Origin: Akkermansia muciniphila
GTDB lineage: Bacteria; Verrucomicrobiota; Verrucomicrobiia; Limisphaerales; SXTU01
Direction: 5' to 3'
Length of the DNA stretch: 44,539 bases
Assembly: GCA_945874145.1 (NCBI GenBank)
Contig: CAMCFN010000035.1
Span: forward strand, 1 to 44,539
Position numbers and translations under genes: made by a program. Every line of letters starts with the position of its first letter. The stretch's first letter is position 1. The notes below the pieces were generated by a model that did not search any database, was not told the origin of the DNA, and was given only the letters and a program-made list of their open reading frames with translations. Below are positions 16,573 to 24,342 of the stretch, piece by piece.

Positions 16573-16691
16573 GTGGCGTTGTGGTGCCCAGCGACGGGAG
16601 CACCGATATGGAGCTTTGGGGCGTTGTGTTCGCCCGTATCTCGGTAGGCGTGGGGCTGGGCGTCGTTGCCCATCTCGACTGCTGATGTCCT

Positions 16692-16719
16692 TGTAAGAAT
16701 CCGTCCTGCTTTCTCGCTG
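16692..16719 (+). promoter_or_regulatory. Conserved 28-base motif, copy 1
   Basis: tgtaagaatccgtcctgcttt...ctcgctg, 25 of 28 bases identical to the copy at 19102. It lies eight bases before the start of the HTH-protein gene. Two blocks are best conserved, TGTAAGAA and TTC(T/C)CG(C/T)TG, 13 bases apart, as in a bipartite promoter or regulator site. Confidence 0.45.
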
Positions 16720-16727
16720 TTGAGGAC

Positions 16728-17048
16728 ATGAAGATGAACGCATCAACAACCGCAGCCCCAGTCCAAGCCGACAACCAACATTCAACCATCACCCCTGAGT
16801 TCATCCGCCTGCCAAAGCCAGGCACTCTCTGTCGCTGGACCGGCCTTTCCCGCAGCAAGCTCAACGAACTCATCCTCCCCAGCCCGTTGAACAGCTTCAA
16901 ACCACCCGTCCGCTCGTTGTCGTTGAGGAACCGGGGCCAGATCAAAGCAGTGCGATTGATCGTGCTGGATTCGCTGTTGGGCTACCTGCGCGGTTTGCTG
17001 GAACAGCAGTCGATAGTCGGTGGCGATGAGTCTCCAAGCTGCGGGTGA
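16728..17048 (+). CDS. Small helix-turn-helix protein, excisionase/AlpA-like
   Basis: 106 residues. After a low-complexity N-terminus comes 'FIRLPKPGTLCRWTGLSRSKLNELI', a MerR/AlpA-type helix-turn-helix of the kind found in excisionases and element regulators, then basic strand residues ('PPVRSLSLRNRGQIKAVRLI') and a final helix. It follows the integrase by 155 bases on the same strand and its start has a gagga Shine-Dalgarno sequence. Likely roles are directionality factor or transcriptional regulator of element B; sequence cannot separate them. Its 3' end lies 22 bases from the convergent membrane-protein gene. Confidence 0.75.
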   Translation: MKMNASTTAAPVQADNQHSTITPEFIRLPKPGTLCRWTGLSRSKLNELILPSPLNSFKPPVRSLSLRNRGQIKAVRLIVLDSLLGYLRGLLEQQSIVGGDESPSCG

Positions 17049-17070
17049 GCTGCGACGATACGGTCAACTC

Positions 17071-17796
17071 TCACCGGATGATCTTGAAGGCGAGCAGTTC
17101 TTCCGTCTTCAGCCTGCGTCGCCCGGCAAAATCCAAAGCCTCGGAAAGCAGACAGGCAGCCCCAACGAACCCGAGGCAGATGGGGCCGGCAAACAACACC
17201 ACCAACACGAGCGAGTAACTGTCCACGATCAGCGGCCAGAGGGCTTTGAGCGGAGTGGAGGCGGCATTGATGAAGCCGCTGACGACAAAGAACCACAGGA
17301 CATGACGGATCCCCAGCAGGTAGCGCAGCCAGACGGGATTCTGAGGAGGCCGCCACTTGACCACCAGCAAGGCTCCAACCGCGAGGAATCCGTTGGTGAA
17401 CGCGCCAACGAGGTATTCCATCGGCATGCCCCGGTCCTTGGCCAGCAGCAGCACTTCCACGGCCAGCATCAGTGTTCCCAACAGGCAGGCGGAGAGAAAA
17501 ACCAGATACCGGTGTGGGCGGCAGTTCTGATGGTAGAGCAGTCTCCGCAGCCATGACTGGCGTAACCGTTGGGCCACTGCCTTGGGTTCGCCAAACAGTT
17601 GTAACGCTCGTTCTTGGGCATCCGCATCGTTCAAGCCACCGTCCACCCCTTCCCGCCAGCGCTCCTGCAGGTGGCTCAACAGCTCGCGCGCCTTCAACGG
17701 CCACTCATGATCGTCCAGCTTGGCGCGGTGGCAAACCTCAGCGATGAAACGCTCAAACTTGAACGTGACGGCTGGAGGAACACGCAACTCAGCCAT
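17071..17796 (-). CDS. Membrane protein with DUF1700/permease-prefix-like N-terminus
   Basis: 241 residues. The N-terminal 80 residues are soluble and helical ('ELLSHLQERWREGVDGGLNDADAQERALQLFGEPKAVAQRL'), the pattern seen in permease-prefix and DUF1700 domains that pair with PadR regulators. Four or five membrane segments follow, with a charged tail. It is the last gene of a minus-strand trio: ECF sigma, PadR, membrane protein. In such trios the membrane protein is thought to act with the PadR regulator, but its job is unknown. Confidence 0.7.
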   Translation of the reverse strand: MAELRVPPAVTFKFERFIAEVCHRAKLDDHEWPLKARELLSHLQERWREGVDGGLNDADAQERALQLFGEPKAVAQRLRQSWLRRLLYHQNCRPHRYLVFLSACLLGTLMLAVEVLLLAKDRGMPMEYLVGAFTNGFLAVGALLVVKWRPPQNPVWLRYLLGIRHVLWFFVVSGFINAASTPLKALWPLIVDSYSLVLVVLFAGPICLGFVGAACLLSEALDFAGRRRLKTEELLAFKIIR

Positions 17797-17799
17797 CGT

Positions 17800-18261
17800 T
17801 CAGCCCCTCCCCAGCACCAGGTTCGCCCAGCCCTGCAGTTCCCCGGCCGAAGCCAGCTCCCGTTTCAGCAGCCTGGTTCCGCTGTCGGTCAGGTAATAGC
17901 TCTTCTTCATCGCGGCGCTGCTTTCCCGCCAGCGCCCCTCGACCAGCCCGTTCTCCTCCAGCTTCGCGAGCAGGCCGTAAACCGCCCCCTCACCGACCCC
18001 CTTCAGTTTGAAATGAGCCTTCCCGAGGCCAGTGATAAGCTCAAACCCATCAGCGGGCTGTTCAGCGATGAGCTTCAACAGCAATGATTCCATCTGCTTC
18101 TCCGTCAATTCCCTGACCTGCGGGAACTCTTCGTTCAGCACCCGTTCAAAAGCCGCCCGCACCCGGTCAGGTTGTCCGGCCGGCGGGTCCGCAAGCCTGG
18201 CCACAAGTGGCCCCACCTGCCTCAGCAGTGCTTCCAGCTTCGATTTTTCGGCATCATTCAT
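17800..18261 (-). CDS. PadR-like winged-helix transcriptional regulator
   Basis: 153 residues. The C-terminal half is PadR-like: 'DGFELITGLGKAHFKLKG' then 'GEGAVYGLLAKLEENGLVEG' (recognition helix and wing) and 'KKSYYLTDSGTRLLKREL'. The N-terminal 70 residues are an extra helical region ('PDRVRAAFERVLNEEFPQVRELTEKQMESLLLKL'). PadR proteins usually repress their own operon in response to a ligand or partner. The gene is three bases upstream of the membrane-protein gene and 32 bases downstream of the sigma gene. Confidence 0.8.
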   Translation of the reverse strand: MNDAEKSKLEALLRQVGPLVARLADPPAGQPDRVRAAFERVLNEEFPQVRELTEKQMESLLLKLIAEQPADGFELITGLGKAHFKLKGVGEGAVYGLLAKLEENGLVEGRWRESSAAMKKSYYLTDSGTRLLKRELASAGELQGWANLVLGRG

Positions 18262-18293
18262 CCGGGTAGATAACGGGATCGCTTCAATGCTTC

Positions 18294-18863
18294 TTACAGC
18301 AAAAGTTCATCTTGCTTCAAAATCTTGTGCAGGGCCTCCAGACCCCGCTGCAAATACACCCCGATGGATCCAATCTTCAGCCCCTGTTTGTCGGCAATCT
18401 CCTGCTGAGTCAGGCGGTTGAAGTAGAACTCCTCCACAACATTGCGGTATTGCTCAGGGACCTGCCTCAACGCCTCCCTTACCATTGCGGCCCGTTCACC
18501 ATTGATTACTGCAACATCCGGACGTTCCTGACTCGGATCAGCGGCATCAAAGCCTTCCTTCGCCTCCAAGCTCTCCCCCAGGTCATAACGACGTTTCTTG
18601 GCTGAATCGTGGCTGAAGCGGTCGTTCAGGCGGTTCTTGCTGATCGTGACCACCAGCTTCTTGCACTCTTCGAAGCTTTTGCCCGCCTTCACGTATTTCA
18701 CGGCCGACGTGATGGCCTCAATGGCAACATCCTCGTGGTCGTGTTGGTTGAGGTCCGGAGCCGTTGAACAGCAAATACTGAGGCTGATGGCCTTGAAAAT
18801 CTCAAACGCCCGGTCCCACGCGGTCCGGTCGCCAGTTCTCAATTGTTCAATGTCGACGTCCAC
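18294..18863 (-). CDS. ECF-type RNA polymerase sigma factor
   Basis: 189 residues from the GTG at 18863, a standard length for an ECF sigma factor. Region 2 is visible around 'DRTAWDRAFEIFKAIS' to 'KLVVTISKNRLNDRFSHD', and region 4 as 'ALRQVPEQYRNVVEEFYFNRLTQQEIADKQGLKIGSIGVYL' split around the turn. The frame stays open upstream to a TTG at 19088, which would add 75 residues including a hydrophobic stretch 'CSLLLVVGFVFIVVAVS'; I consider this less likely but cannot exclude a membrane-tethered form. It heads the sigma/PadR/membrane-protein cluster. Confidence 0.8.
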   Translation of the reverse strand: MDVDIEQLRTGDRTAWDRAFEIFKAISLSICCSTAPDLNQHDHEDVAIEAITSAVKYVKAGKSFEECKKLVVTISKNRLNDRFSHDSAKKRRYDLGESLEAKEGFDAADPSQERPDVAVINGERAAMVREALRQVPEQYRNVVEEFYFNRLTQQEIADKQGLKIGSIGVYLQRGLEALHKILKQDELLL

Positions 18864-18996
18864 CGTCCGTTCTTGTGCTGAATTGGCTGCTTGCTGAACT
18901 GGCTGCAAGTTAACGGCTTCAGCGTTCCTGATGTGGAATGTTTGGTTGATTTCTTCCCCAGCGATTTCCTCTTCGATTCCCCAGCCAATCCAACCC

Positions 18997-19024
18997 TGTA
19001 AGAAGTCGTTGAGCGTTCCCGTTG
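18997..19024 (+). promoter_or_regulatory. Conserved 28-base motif, copy 3 (divergent)
   Basis: tgtaagaagtcgttgagcg...cccgttg matches the 19102 copy at 21 of 28 positions, with both conserved blocks kept at the same spacing. It lies in the region between the sigma gene (GTG start) and the rightward operon. Confidence 0.35.
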
Positions 19025-19101
19025 ATACAGCAACGACGATGAACACGAAGCCGACAACCAGCAGCAGCGAGCAGAGCGAAAAGAACAACGGGAAGAACCC
19101 C

Positions 19102-19129
19102 TGTAAGAATCAGTTCAGCTTTCTCGCTG
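19102..19129 (+). promoter_or_regulatory. Conserved 28-base motif, copy 2
   Basis: tgtaagaatcagttcagcttt...ctcgctg, 25 of 28 bases identical to copy 1 at 16692. It lies 213 bases upstream of the DUF669-like gene, in the divergent region facing the sigma gene. The 19130-19341 interval holds no convincing gene. Confidence 0.45.
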
Positions 19130-19341
19130 ATGTCGGTGTGACGCAGCAACCGACAACCGAAGCGAGGAACGAAGGCCAACCGGCAGCGTTCCTGGTCGGT
19201 TCAGTCCAGCCTGCATCGCTCAGCCACTTTCGCCCGGGACCCTACACCAACACGCGATCCCAGGTGCAATCAAACAGCGAGTCGGCGGCGGGGGATGCGG
19301 GTCCTTCCGTTGTGAAGTTTGGTCAGGCCCGCTTTACACAT

Positions 19342-19719
19342 ATGAAACTCAAACTGCAAATCGCCAAGGCCGAGCTGGCTCCGGAAGACCTCTATCCAGC
19401 CACCGTTCTGGGCATCAAGAACAAGGGTGACTCCAAGTGCACCATCGAGTTCAGCGTGGTCGCTGAAGGCCGTCCGTTCACGGTCGCCAAGGACTACCCC
19501 GCCAGGCTCGACCGCACCTCCCCGCTGCTGCGGGATGCCGAGACGATCCAGGGGCGGAAGTTCGCCGACACGAAGGGGAACGAGGAGTTCGACCTGGAAA
19601 CGCTGGTGACCAAGACCTGTCAGGTCGTGGTGCAGCACAAGCGCACCAACGGCGGTCGGGTGGTGGCGGCGGTCGAAACCGTTCTGCCGGCAAACAACGC
19701 GCTGCCCGTCGCGGCCTAA
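19342..19719 (+). CDS. DUF669-like replication-associated protein
   Basis: 125 residues from the ATG at 19342, 'MKLKLQIAKAELAPEDLYPA'; the longer open frame upstream shadows the divergent region. The layout 'LYPATVLGIKNKG', 'CTIEFSVVAEGR', and the late 'LVTKTCQVVVQHKRTNGGRVVAAVETVLP' resembles DUF669-type phage and plasmid proteins, whose genes lie beside helicases and primases and which may bind single-stranded DNA. That function is inference. It begins a rightward replication operon and is followed by a strong hairpin. Confidence 0.55.
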   Translation: MKLKLQIAKAELAPEDLYPATVLGIKNKGDSKCTIEFSVVAEGRPFTVAKDYPARLDRTSPLLRDAETIQGRKFADTKGNEEFDLETLVTKTCQVVVQHKRTNGGRVVAAVETVLPANNALPVAA

Positions 19720-19732
19720 CCGAACCCATCAA

Positions 19733-19760
19733 GCTCCCCCGGCCTTCGGGCCGGGGGAGC
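19733..19760 (+). terminator. Strong hairpin with TTCG loop
   Basis: A perfect 12-base stem (gctcccccggcc at 19733-19744 with its complement at 19749-19760) closed by a TTCG tetraloop lies 13 bases after the DUF669-like stop. No T-tract follows, so it may attenuate or stabilise the transcript rather than end it. Confidence 0.6.
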
Positions 19761-19805
19761 CCTTCCTCACTGAATATCCAATCCATCAACCTTTTTACGA
19801 ATCCT

Positions 19806-20093
19806 ATGAATCTCATCCGCATCCATCAGCCCAGTCGGGACCGTTTCAGCGAGTGGCAGGCCTGCGTCACCGAACTGGACTGGCACATTCACTGCCGTCG
19901 GCAATCCGCCGTCGCAGCGTTCGCGAAAGCCGTCTGGCTCGAACTCTCCGCGCCCACAGTCGTCGAGGCGGTGGAAGGTTTGTGCCGGCCCTTCGACCCC
20001 GCCCTCAACCAGGAAGCGTTGTGGGACGTGTGGTTTGAGATCGTCCGCCAGCTCAACGGCCATGAGGACTGCAACGAACAGGAGGCTGCCTGA
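19806..20093 (+). CDS. Hypothetical protein of the element B replication operon
   Basis: 95 residues, rich in tryptophan and aromatic residues ('FSEWQACVTELDWHIHCRRQ', 'EALWDVWFEIVRQLNGHEDC'), acidic at the C-terminus. No family recognised. It stands between the DUF669-like gene and the first primase-like gene, two bases before the latter's ATG, so it is probably a small replication or regulatory partner. Confidence 0.6.
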   Translation: MNLIRIHQPSRDRFSEWQACVTELDWHIHCRRQSAVAAFAKAVWLELSAPTVVEAVEGLCRPFDPALNQEALWDVWFEIVRQLNGHEDCNEQEAA

Positions 20094-20094
20094 T

Positions 20095-21093
20095 ATGAAC
20101 ACGCTACAACATCGCCAATCTGCTCCCCGTCGTCAGGGCAGCCACTCCAACTCCAGCAGCATGTTTCCTTGCCACAGCTACGGTGCCCGAGAGAGCTCAC
20201 ACGGGACCACTTTCATGGCCAACCACCCCAAATTCGACCAGCGCGAGAATTTGGCTTCACTGTCGGAGATATGCCGGGCAGTAGCCCGAAAAGTTACCGG
20301 CCACGGCACGCCGAAGCCTCACCCCACCGCAGCTCCGATTATGGGGAGTGCCGAGGAACCGATGTTTCTACCCGACCGCACGGGTTTTGGGCCCGGCACC
20401 GACGAGCAACACCAGCGGCTCGCCCGGTTGATCGGCGTCAGCGTCGAGGCGGTCAGCTGGGCGGTGGAACGCGGGGTTGTGGTCTTTGGCGACTGGCATG
20501 GGCTGCAATGCTATGGAGTTTGCGACAGCAGCGGCCGGCGGTTTGAGATCAGACGCCTGAACGGCCTGAACTACCCGGCCGTCGGCGAGTTGCAGTCACG
20601 CCGGAGCCACACGTTGAAGCACAGCCAGGCGAACTGGCCGGTGGGGCTGCCGGAGGCCAAGCGGGCAGCCAATCTGCTGCTGGTCGAGGGATTGGCGGAT
20701 TTCATCGCCGCCCATGAGGTAATTGTCGCCAACCAGCTCGAAGATCAGTGGGCTCCGGTGGCGATGTTGTCGGCGGGGTCTATCTCGCCCGACGCCCTGC
20801 CTGGCTTCACCGGCAAGCAAGTGCTCATCTGCTGCCACAACGACGCTGATCATCAGGGCGGTCAGGCGGCGTTGAACTGGCGCAACCAGCTCCAAGCAGC
20901 CAACTGCGCTCAGATCAGCCTGCTCGACACCCGCAAGCTGGCTGGGCTGGCTGGGGGTGGGATCAAGGACCTCAACGACCACCCCAGTCCAACCCCAGTC
21001 CGTGAACTCGGCTGGCGTCAATGGCTGCGGAACCAACTGCAACGCTGGCGGCTGAAGTTCAACGGCCTCTCCCACCCCGCTCTCAACCACTAA
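20095..21093 (+). CDS. Toprim-domain primase-like protein 1 (no zinc motif)
   Basis: 332 residues from the ATG at 20095. The N-terminal 95 residues are low complexity; then 'PGTDEQHQRLARLIGVSVEAV' starts a region paralogous to the next gene. The Toprim domain shows 'LLLVEGLADFIAAHEV' (catalytic Glu) and 'VLICCHNDADHQGGQAAL' (the DxD-like acidic pair). It lacks the CHC2 zinc-binding part of DnaG-type primases. It probably acts with the second primase-like protein in replication of the element, perhaps as a divergent or regulatory copy. Confidence 0.7.
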   Translation: MNTLQHRQSAPRRQGSHSNSSSMFPCHSYGARESSHGTTFMANHPKFDQRENLASLSEICRAVARKVTGHGTPKPHPTAAPIMGSAEEPMFLPDRTGFGPGTDEQHQRLARLIGVSVEAVSWAVERGVVVFGDWHGLQCYGVCDSSGRRFEIRRLNGLNYPAVGELQSRRSHTLKHSQANWPVGLPEAKRAANLLLVEGLADFIAAHEVIVANQLEDQWAPVAMLSAGSISPDALPGFTGKQVLICCHNDADHQGGQAALNWRNQLQAANCAQISLLDTRKLAGLAGGGIKDLNDHPSPTPVRELGWRQWLRNQLQRWRLKFNGLSHPALNH

Positions 21094-21101
21094 GAATTCC
21101 C

Positions 21102-22115
21102 ATGAGCAACAACCATCAATACCGACAACTCAAGCGCAGATGCCAGGCGCTGAAGAGCAAATGCCCCATGCCTGTGCTGTTGGCGAAGCTGGGCCTTGGG
21201 GCTTATGCGAAGCGATCCTGCCCATCCCCGTTTCGCAACGACAACAACCCTTCCTGGGGGATCTTCCCGCATCAGGGAAGCTGGTTTTTCAAGGATCACG
21301 GCAACTACGACTCTGGGGATGAGGTAACTTTCATTGCCCGTTTGAAAGACTGGGATGAGCGGCGAGATTTCAAGCGCATCGTTGATTTCTATCAGCTAAC
21401 GGCAAGGAGGACAGGCCCGGCAGCACCGTTGGCTGTAGTTCATTCCCAACCGCCAGCATCGCCACCCGACGTCAGCGGATACTCACCAGGCACCGATGAG
21501 CAGTTGATCCGATTGTCGTTGTTGCGCTCAATCTCCGTTGAGGCGCTGAAATTGGCCACTGAACGCGGATTTCTGATCTTTGGCCGCTGCTTCAACAGTG
21601 AGGTTTTTGGCCTCAAAGACAGCAGCGGTGCATTAGCGGAGGTTCGGAGGCTGGATGGATTGCAGTTCCCGGCCTTCGGTTCGCTGCCAGCCCACAAGAG
21701 CCACACCGTTAGAGGCTCCAGAAAGAGCTGGCCGCTGGGGCTGATCGAGTCAGCTACAGCCCCGAGCATCGTGTTGGTTGAAGGGCTGCCTGATTTCCTC
21801 GCCGCCTTCGATTTCATGCTGCGGGAAGGGAAGATCAACACGGTGGCCCCTGTCTCGATGCTGTCGGCCACAGTCAGCATCGAGGACACCGCGATAGCTC
21901 ATTTCCACAACAAACGAGTCCGGATGTTTACCCATAATGACAGCGCTGGCATCAACGCGGCAATTAACTGGACGGAGCAGTTGACCGGGATTGCCTCAAC
22001 GATCGACTACTTCCAGTTCAGCGGATTCCCAGACATCAACGACCTCGCCGACCTCAACGCTGAACTCAACGCCATTCCGCCCACAATCATCATCAACGAG
22101 GAGGTGCTCCCATGA
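21102..22115 (+). CDS. Toprim-domain primase-like protein 2 with degenerate CHC2 motif
   Basis: 337 residues. The N-terminal part 'CPSPFRNDNNPSWGIFPHQG' followed by 'SWFFKDHGNYDSGDEVTFIA' corresponds to the CHC2 zinc-finger region of DnaG-like primases, but the second cysteine pair is missing, as in several plasmid and phage variants. The Toprim part has 'IVLVEGLPDFLAAFDF' and 'VRMFTHNDSAGINAA'. The middle region 'PGTDEQLIRLSLLRSISVEAL' aligns with the first primase-like protein. The stop overlaps the helicase start by four bases. It should synthesise primers for the adjacent helicase. Confidence 0.75.
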   Translation: MSNNHQYRQLKRRCQALKSKCPMPVLLAKLGLGAYAKRSCPSPFRNDNNPSWGIFPHQGSWFFKDHGNYDSGDEVTFIARLKDWDERRDFKRIVDFYQLTARRTGPAAPLAVVHSQPPASPPDVSGYSPGTDEQLIRLSLLRSISVEALKLATERGFLIFGRCFNSEVFGLKDSSGALAEVRRLDGLQFPAFGSLPAHKSHTVRGSRKSWPLGLIESATAPSIVLVEGLPDFLAAFDFMLREGKINTVAPVSMLSATVSIEDTAIAHFHNKRVRMFTHNDSAGINAAINWTEQLTGIASTIDYFQFSGFPDINDLADLNAELNAIPPTIIINEEVLP

Positions 22116-23428
22116 ATGCCATCACCACTGCAATCCCCCAGCTACCCCCTGGCTCCCTGCCCACCTCAACCGTTGCCAGCACTGTGCCATCAGCAGTTAC
22201 GGGTGCTGCTGCGATGACTAATCCAGCACCTATCGCCACGGGATTGTTCGATTTGCATGCCGCCGTTGAAGCCCCCGAGAACGAGCTGCTGTGTGATCGA
22301 TTTCTGTCGCGCAAAGGCTCAATGTTGATTGTTGGCAATACCGGCATAGGCAAAAGCAGCCTGGTGATGCAGATGATGATTCAGTGGGCGCTGGGGGTTG
22401 GGTGCTTTGGAATCCTCCCTGCCCGTCCGTTGAAATCGCTGTTGGTGCAGGGCGAGAACGACGAGCAAGATTTGGCCGATATGCGGGATGGGGTGGCTGG
22501 GTCGTTAGGGTTGACCGAGGAGCAGCAAAGGTTAGTTAATCGCTCCGTTGTCGTGTGCCATGAGGTTGAGCGGTCGAGCGAGGAGTTTGTGAACGACGTG
22601 TTGGATCGCCTAATCGTCAGCCATCAGCCCGATTTGGTCTGGATTGACCCGGTTTTTCAATATCTGGACGGGGACTCCAACCAGCAGGATGTTGTTAGCG
22701 GATTCCTACGGCAACAGTTGGGGTCGCTGCTGAAACGCCACCAATGCGCTGTTATCCTCATCCATCACACCAACAAGCCGTCGAGAGCACGTAATGGCCC
22801 AAATAACAGCAATCCGTTGCTACGGGCCTACGATGCTGCCGGCTCTGCTGAGTTTGGCAACTGGCCGAGGGCGATGTTGTCGTTGCAATCCACCAACGAT
22901 CGAGCAATCTACAAGTTGGTGGCGGCCAAACGGGGTGGCAGGTTGGGGTGGAGGATGCCGGATGGAACGACCCCCAGCTTCACCAAACTGCTCACCCACT
23001 CTCATCAGCCTGGAGTAATCTTTTGGGAGGAAGTGCAGATGGCCGCTAATCCAGCTCCTGCCAATCCAGCCAACCAGCCGCCCATCAACGCCGCTGGTCC
23101 ACAGCCAGCCGCCAAGCCAAACGATGGCCTTGATGACGTTGAAAGGGCTGTCTTGGCTGGTGTCCCGATGGACGGCTCGGTGGAGAAGAAGGTTCTGGTC
23201 GGGCAGGTAAATCGGTTGACCAACATCGGGGAGAACGCTATCGGCAAAGCCCTCAAGAGGCTGATTCCTAGGAGGTTGGAGAAATTTGATGTTCGACGTG
23301 CCGGGGGCAGAGCAGCCGTTCATGTGCGGAGGATTCAACCCCAGCAGCCTCTTCAGCCAGCACCGGAGGCTCCATTGCAACCCACACAGCCGGCCAATTC
23401 CAACGATCAGCCCTGTCAACCGGGGTGA
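22112..23428 (+). CDS. RepA-like hexameric helicase (AAA_25/RecA fold)
   Basis: 438 residues. Walker A is GNTGIGKS (residues 75-82), Walker B lies in 'PDLVWIDPVFQYLDGD', and 'CAVILIHHTNKPSRARNG' is the characteristic motif of RepA-type (RSF1010-like) and phage hexameric helicases. The last 130 residues are a proline/alanine-rich linker and a winged-helix-like segment ('LVGQVNRLTNIGENAIGKALKRLI'). It overlaps the primase gene by four bases and is followed directly by an iteron-like region, giving a primase-helicase-origin order. Confidence 0.8.
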   Translation: MNAITTAIPQLPPGSLPTSTVASTVPSAVTGAAAMTNPAPIATGLFDLHAAVEAPENELLCDRFLSRKGSMLIVGNTGIGKSSLVMQMMIQWALGVGCFGILPARPLKSLLVQGENDEQDLADMRDGVAGSLGLTEEQQRLVNRSVVVCHEVERSSEEFVNDVLDRLIVSHQPDLVWIDPVFQYLDGDSNQQDVVSGFLRQQLGSLLKRHQCAVILIHHTNKPSRARNGPNNSNPLLRAYDAAGSAEFGNWPRAMLSLQSTNDRAIYKLVAAKRGGRLGWRMPDGTTPSFTKLLTHSHQPGVIFWEEVQMAANPAPANPANQPPINAAGPQPAAKPNDGLDDVERAVLAGVPMDGSVEKKVLVGQVNRLTNIGENAIGKALKRLIPRRLEKFDVRRAGGRAAVHVRRIQPQQPLQPAPEAPLQPTQPANSNDQPCQPG

Positions 23429-23442
23429 TGCTGTTAGTGATA

Positions 23443-23625
23443 GATGTTTATAGCGGGAGGGACTATACACATCCATAAACATCACCACCGGATGTTGTTT
23501 ATAGATGATATTCACACCCACCCTTTATAAGGGTGTGAACATCTATGAACATCGTGAACAACAGGAAGATCGTTAGCATCAGCATCATTGCTTGGAGGTT
23601 GAAAACTCCCCCCGCCATAAACATC
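23443..23625. repeat. Iteron-like repeats after the helicase gene, candidate origin
   Basis: The motif GATGTTTATAG/CATAAACATC occurs at 23443-23453, 23474-23483, 23491-23507 (expanded form) and 23616-23625, with GAACATC variants at 23537-23543 and 23547-23553. An inverted repeat TTCACACCC/GGGTGTGAA spans 23511-23539. The segment is AT-rich and gene-free. Repeats plus adjacent helicase and primase genes suggest a replication origin. The rest of the 23630-24150 interval shows no gene or clear signal. Confidence 0.6.
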
Positions 23626-24153
23626 AGCCGCCAACACCGACGGACCTGAACGCGAATCAGCCCCTACAACCACCACTTCAGCCGCAATCCCACCAGCAGC
23701 AAGTCAGTGTAGGTGTCAGAATCAATGCCAGCGTTTTGACACTTGGCTGCATCGAGTGAGTCATTGTTAGGGTTTTGCCCGTATCCCTGCTTGGTTGAGA
23801 AAAAACAAATTTCCCTGCTTCGCTTGGCTGACGGTTCAATTCATTCTTCAAATGTGAGGTAGTTTGTGTTCATCCCCCTGCCTTGCTCGATTCTGGTGGC
23901 TGGAGACTCAAACAGACAACTCTTTGCTGAGTTCGCCCCTGCCTACAAACCGTCCAATCAACCACTTTGTTCTTGTCCGTTGATACCACTATGAGATAAT
24001 AGTAATATCAGTTGAGGAACTATCCCGCTGTATGAATGAACAAACTAACATGGCTTTGAACCATCAATACGTTGAACCAACCTCCAACGTGCCTGAAGGG
24101 TTGTGTTGAACCATCCGCTCAACGATAACTTGTAAACTGATGAACGCACAACA

Positions 24154-24342
24154 ATGAACCTGGACGGCACCTTCAAACAACGACAACGGGAGGCTGAACT
24201 GGACCGATGTGCTCACGCTAGGAAACAATGGCAGGAGTCGGAGTGGGTGGTTGATTGTTTACGTTCAAAGACAGGCAGTCCGTTGAAGGAGTTCAGCGAC
24301 GAGCAGATTGTTGACTGGCACCAGAAAGTTGAACAGCGATGA
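24154..24342 (+). CDS. Small hypothetical protein
   Basis: 62 residues, charged and probably helical ('FKQRQREAELDRCAHARKQW', then 'FSDEQIVDWHQKVEQR'). No domain recognised. Its stop overlaps the next start as ATGA, which supports translation and coupling to the 270-residue protein. Confidence 0.55.
   Translation: MNLDGTFKQRQREAELDRCAHARKQWQESEWVVDCLRSKTGSPLKEFSDEQIVDWHQKVEQR

Noticed and set aside
23443..23625. CRISPR array
   Set aside because: Short degenerate repeats, both orientations, no constant spacer length, no cas genes.
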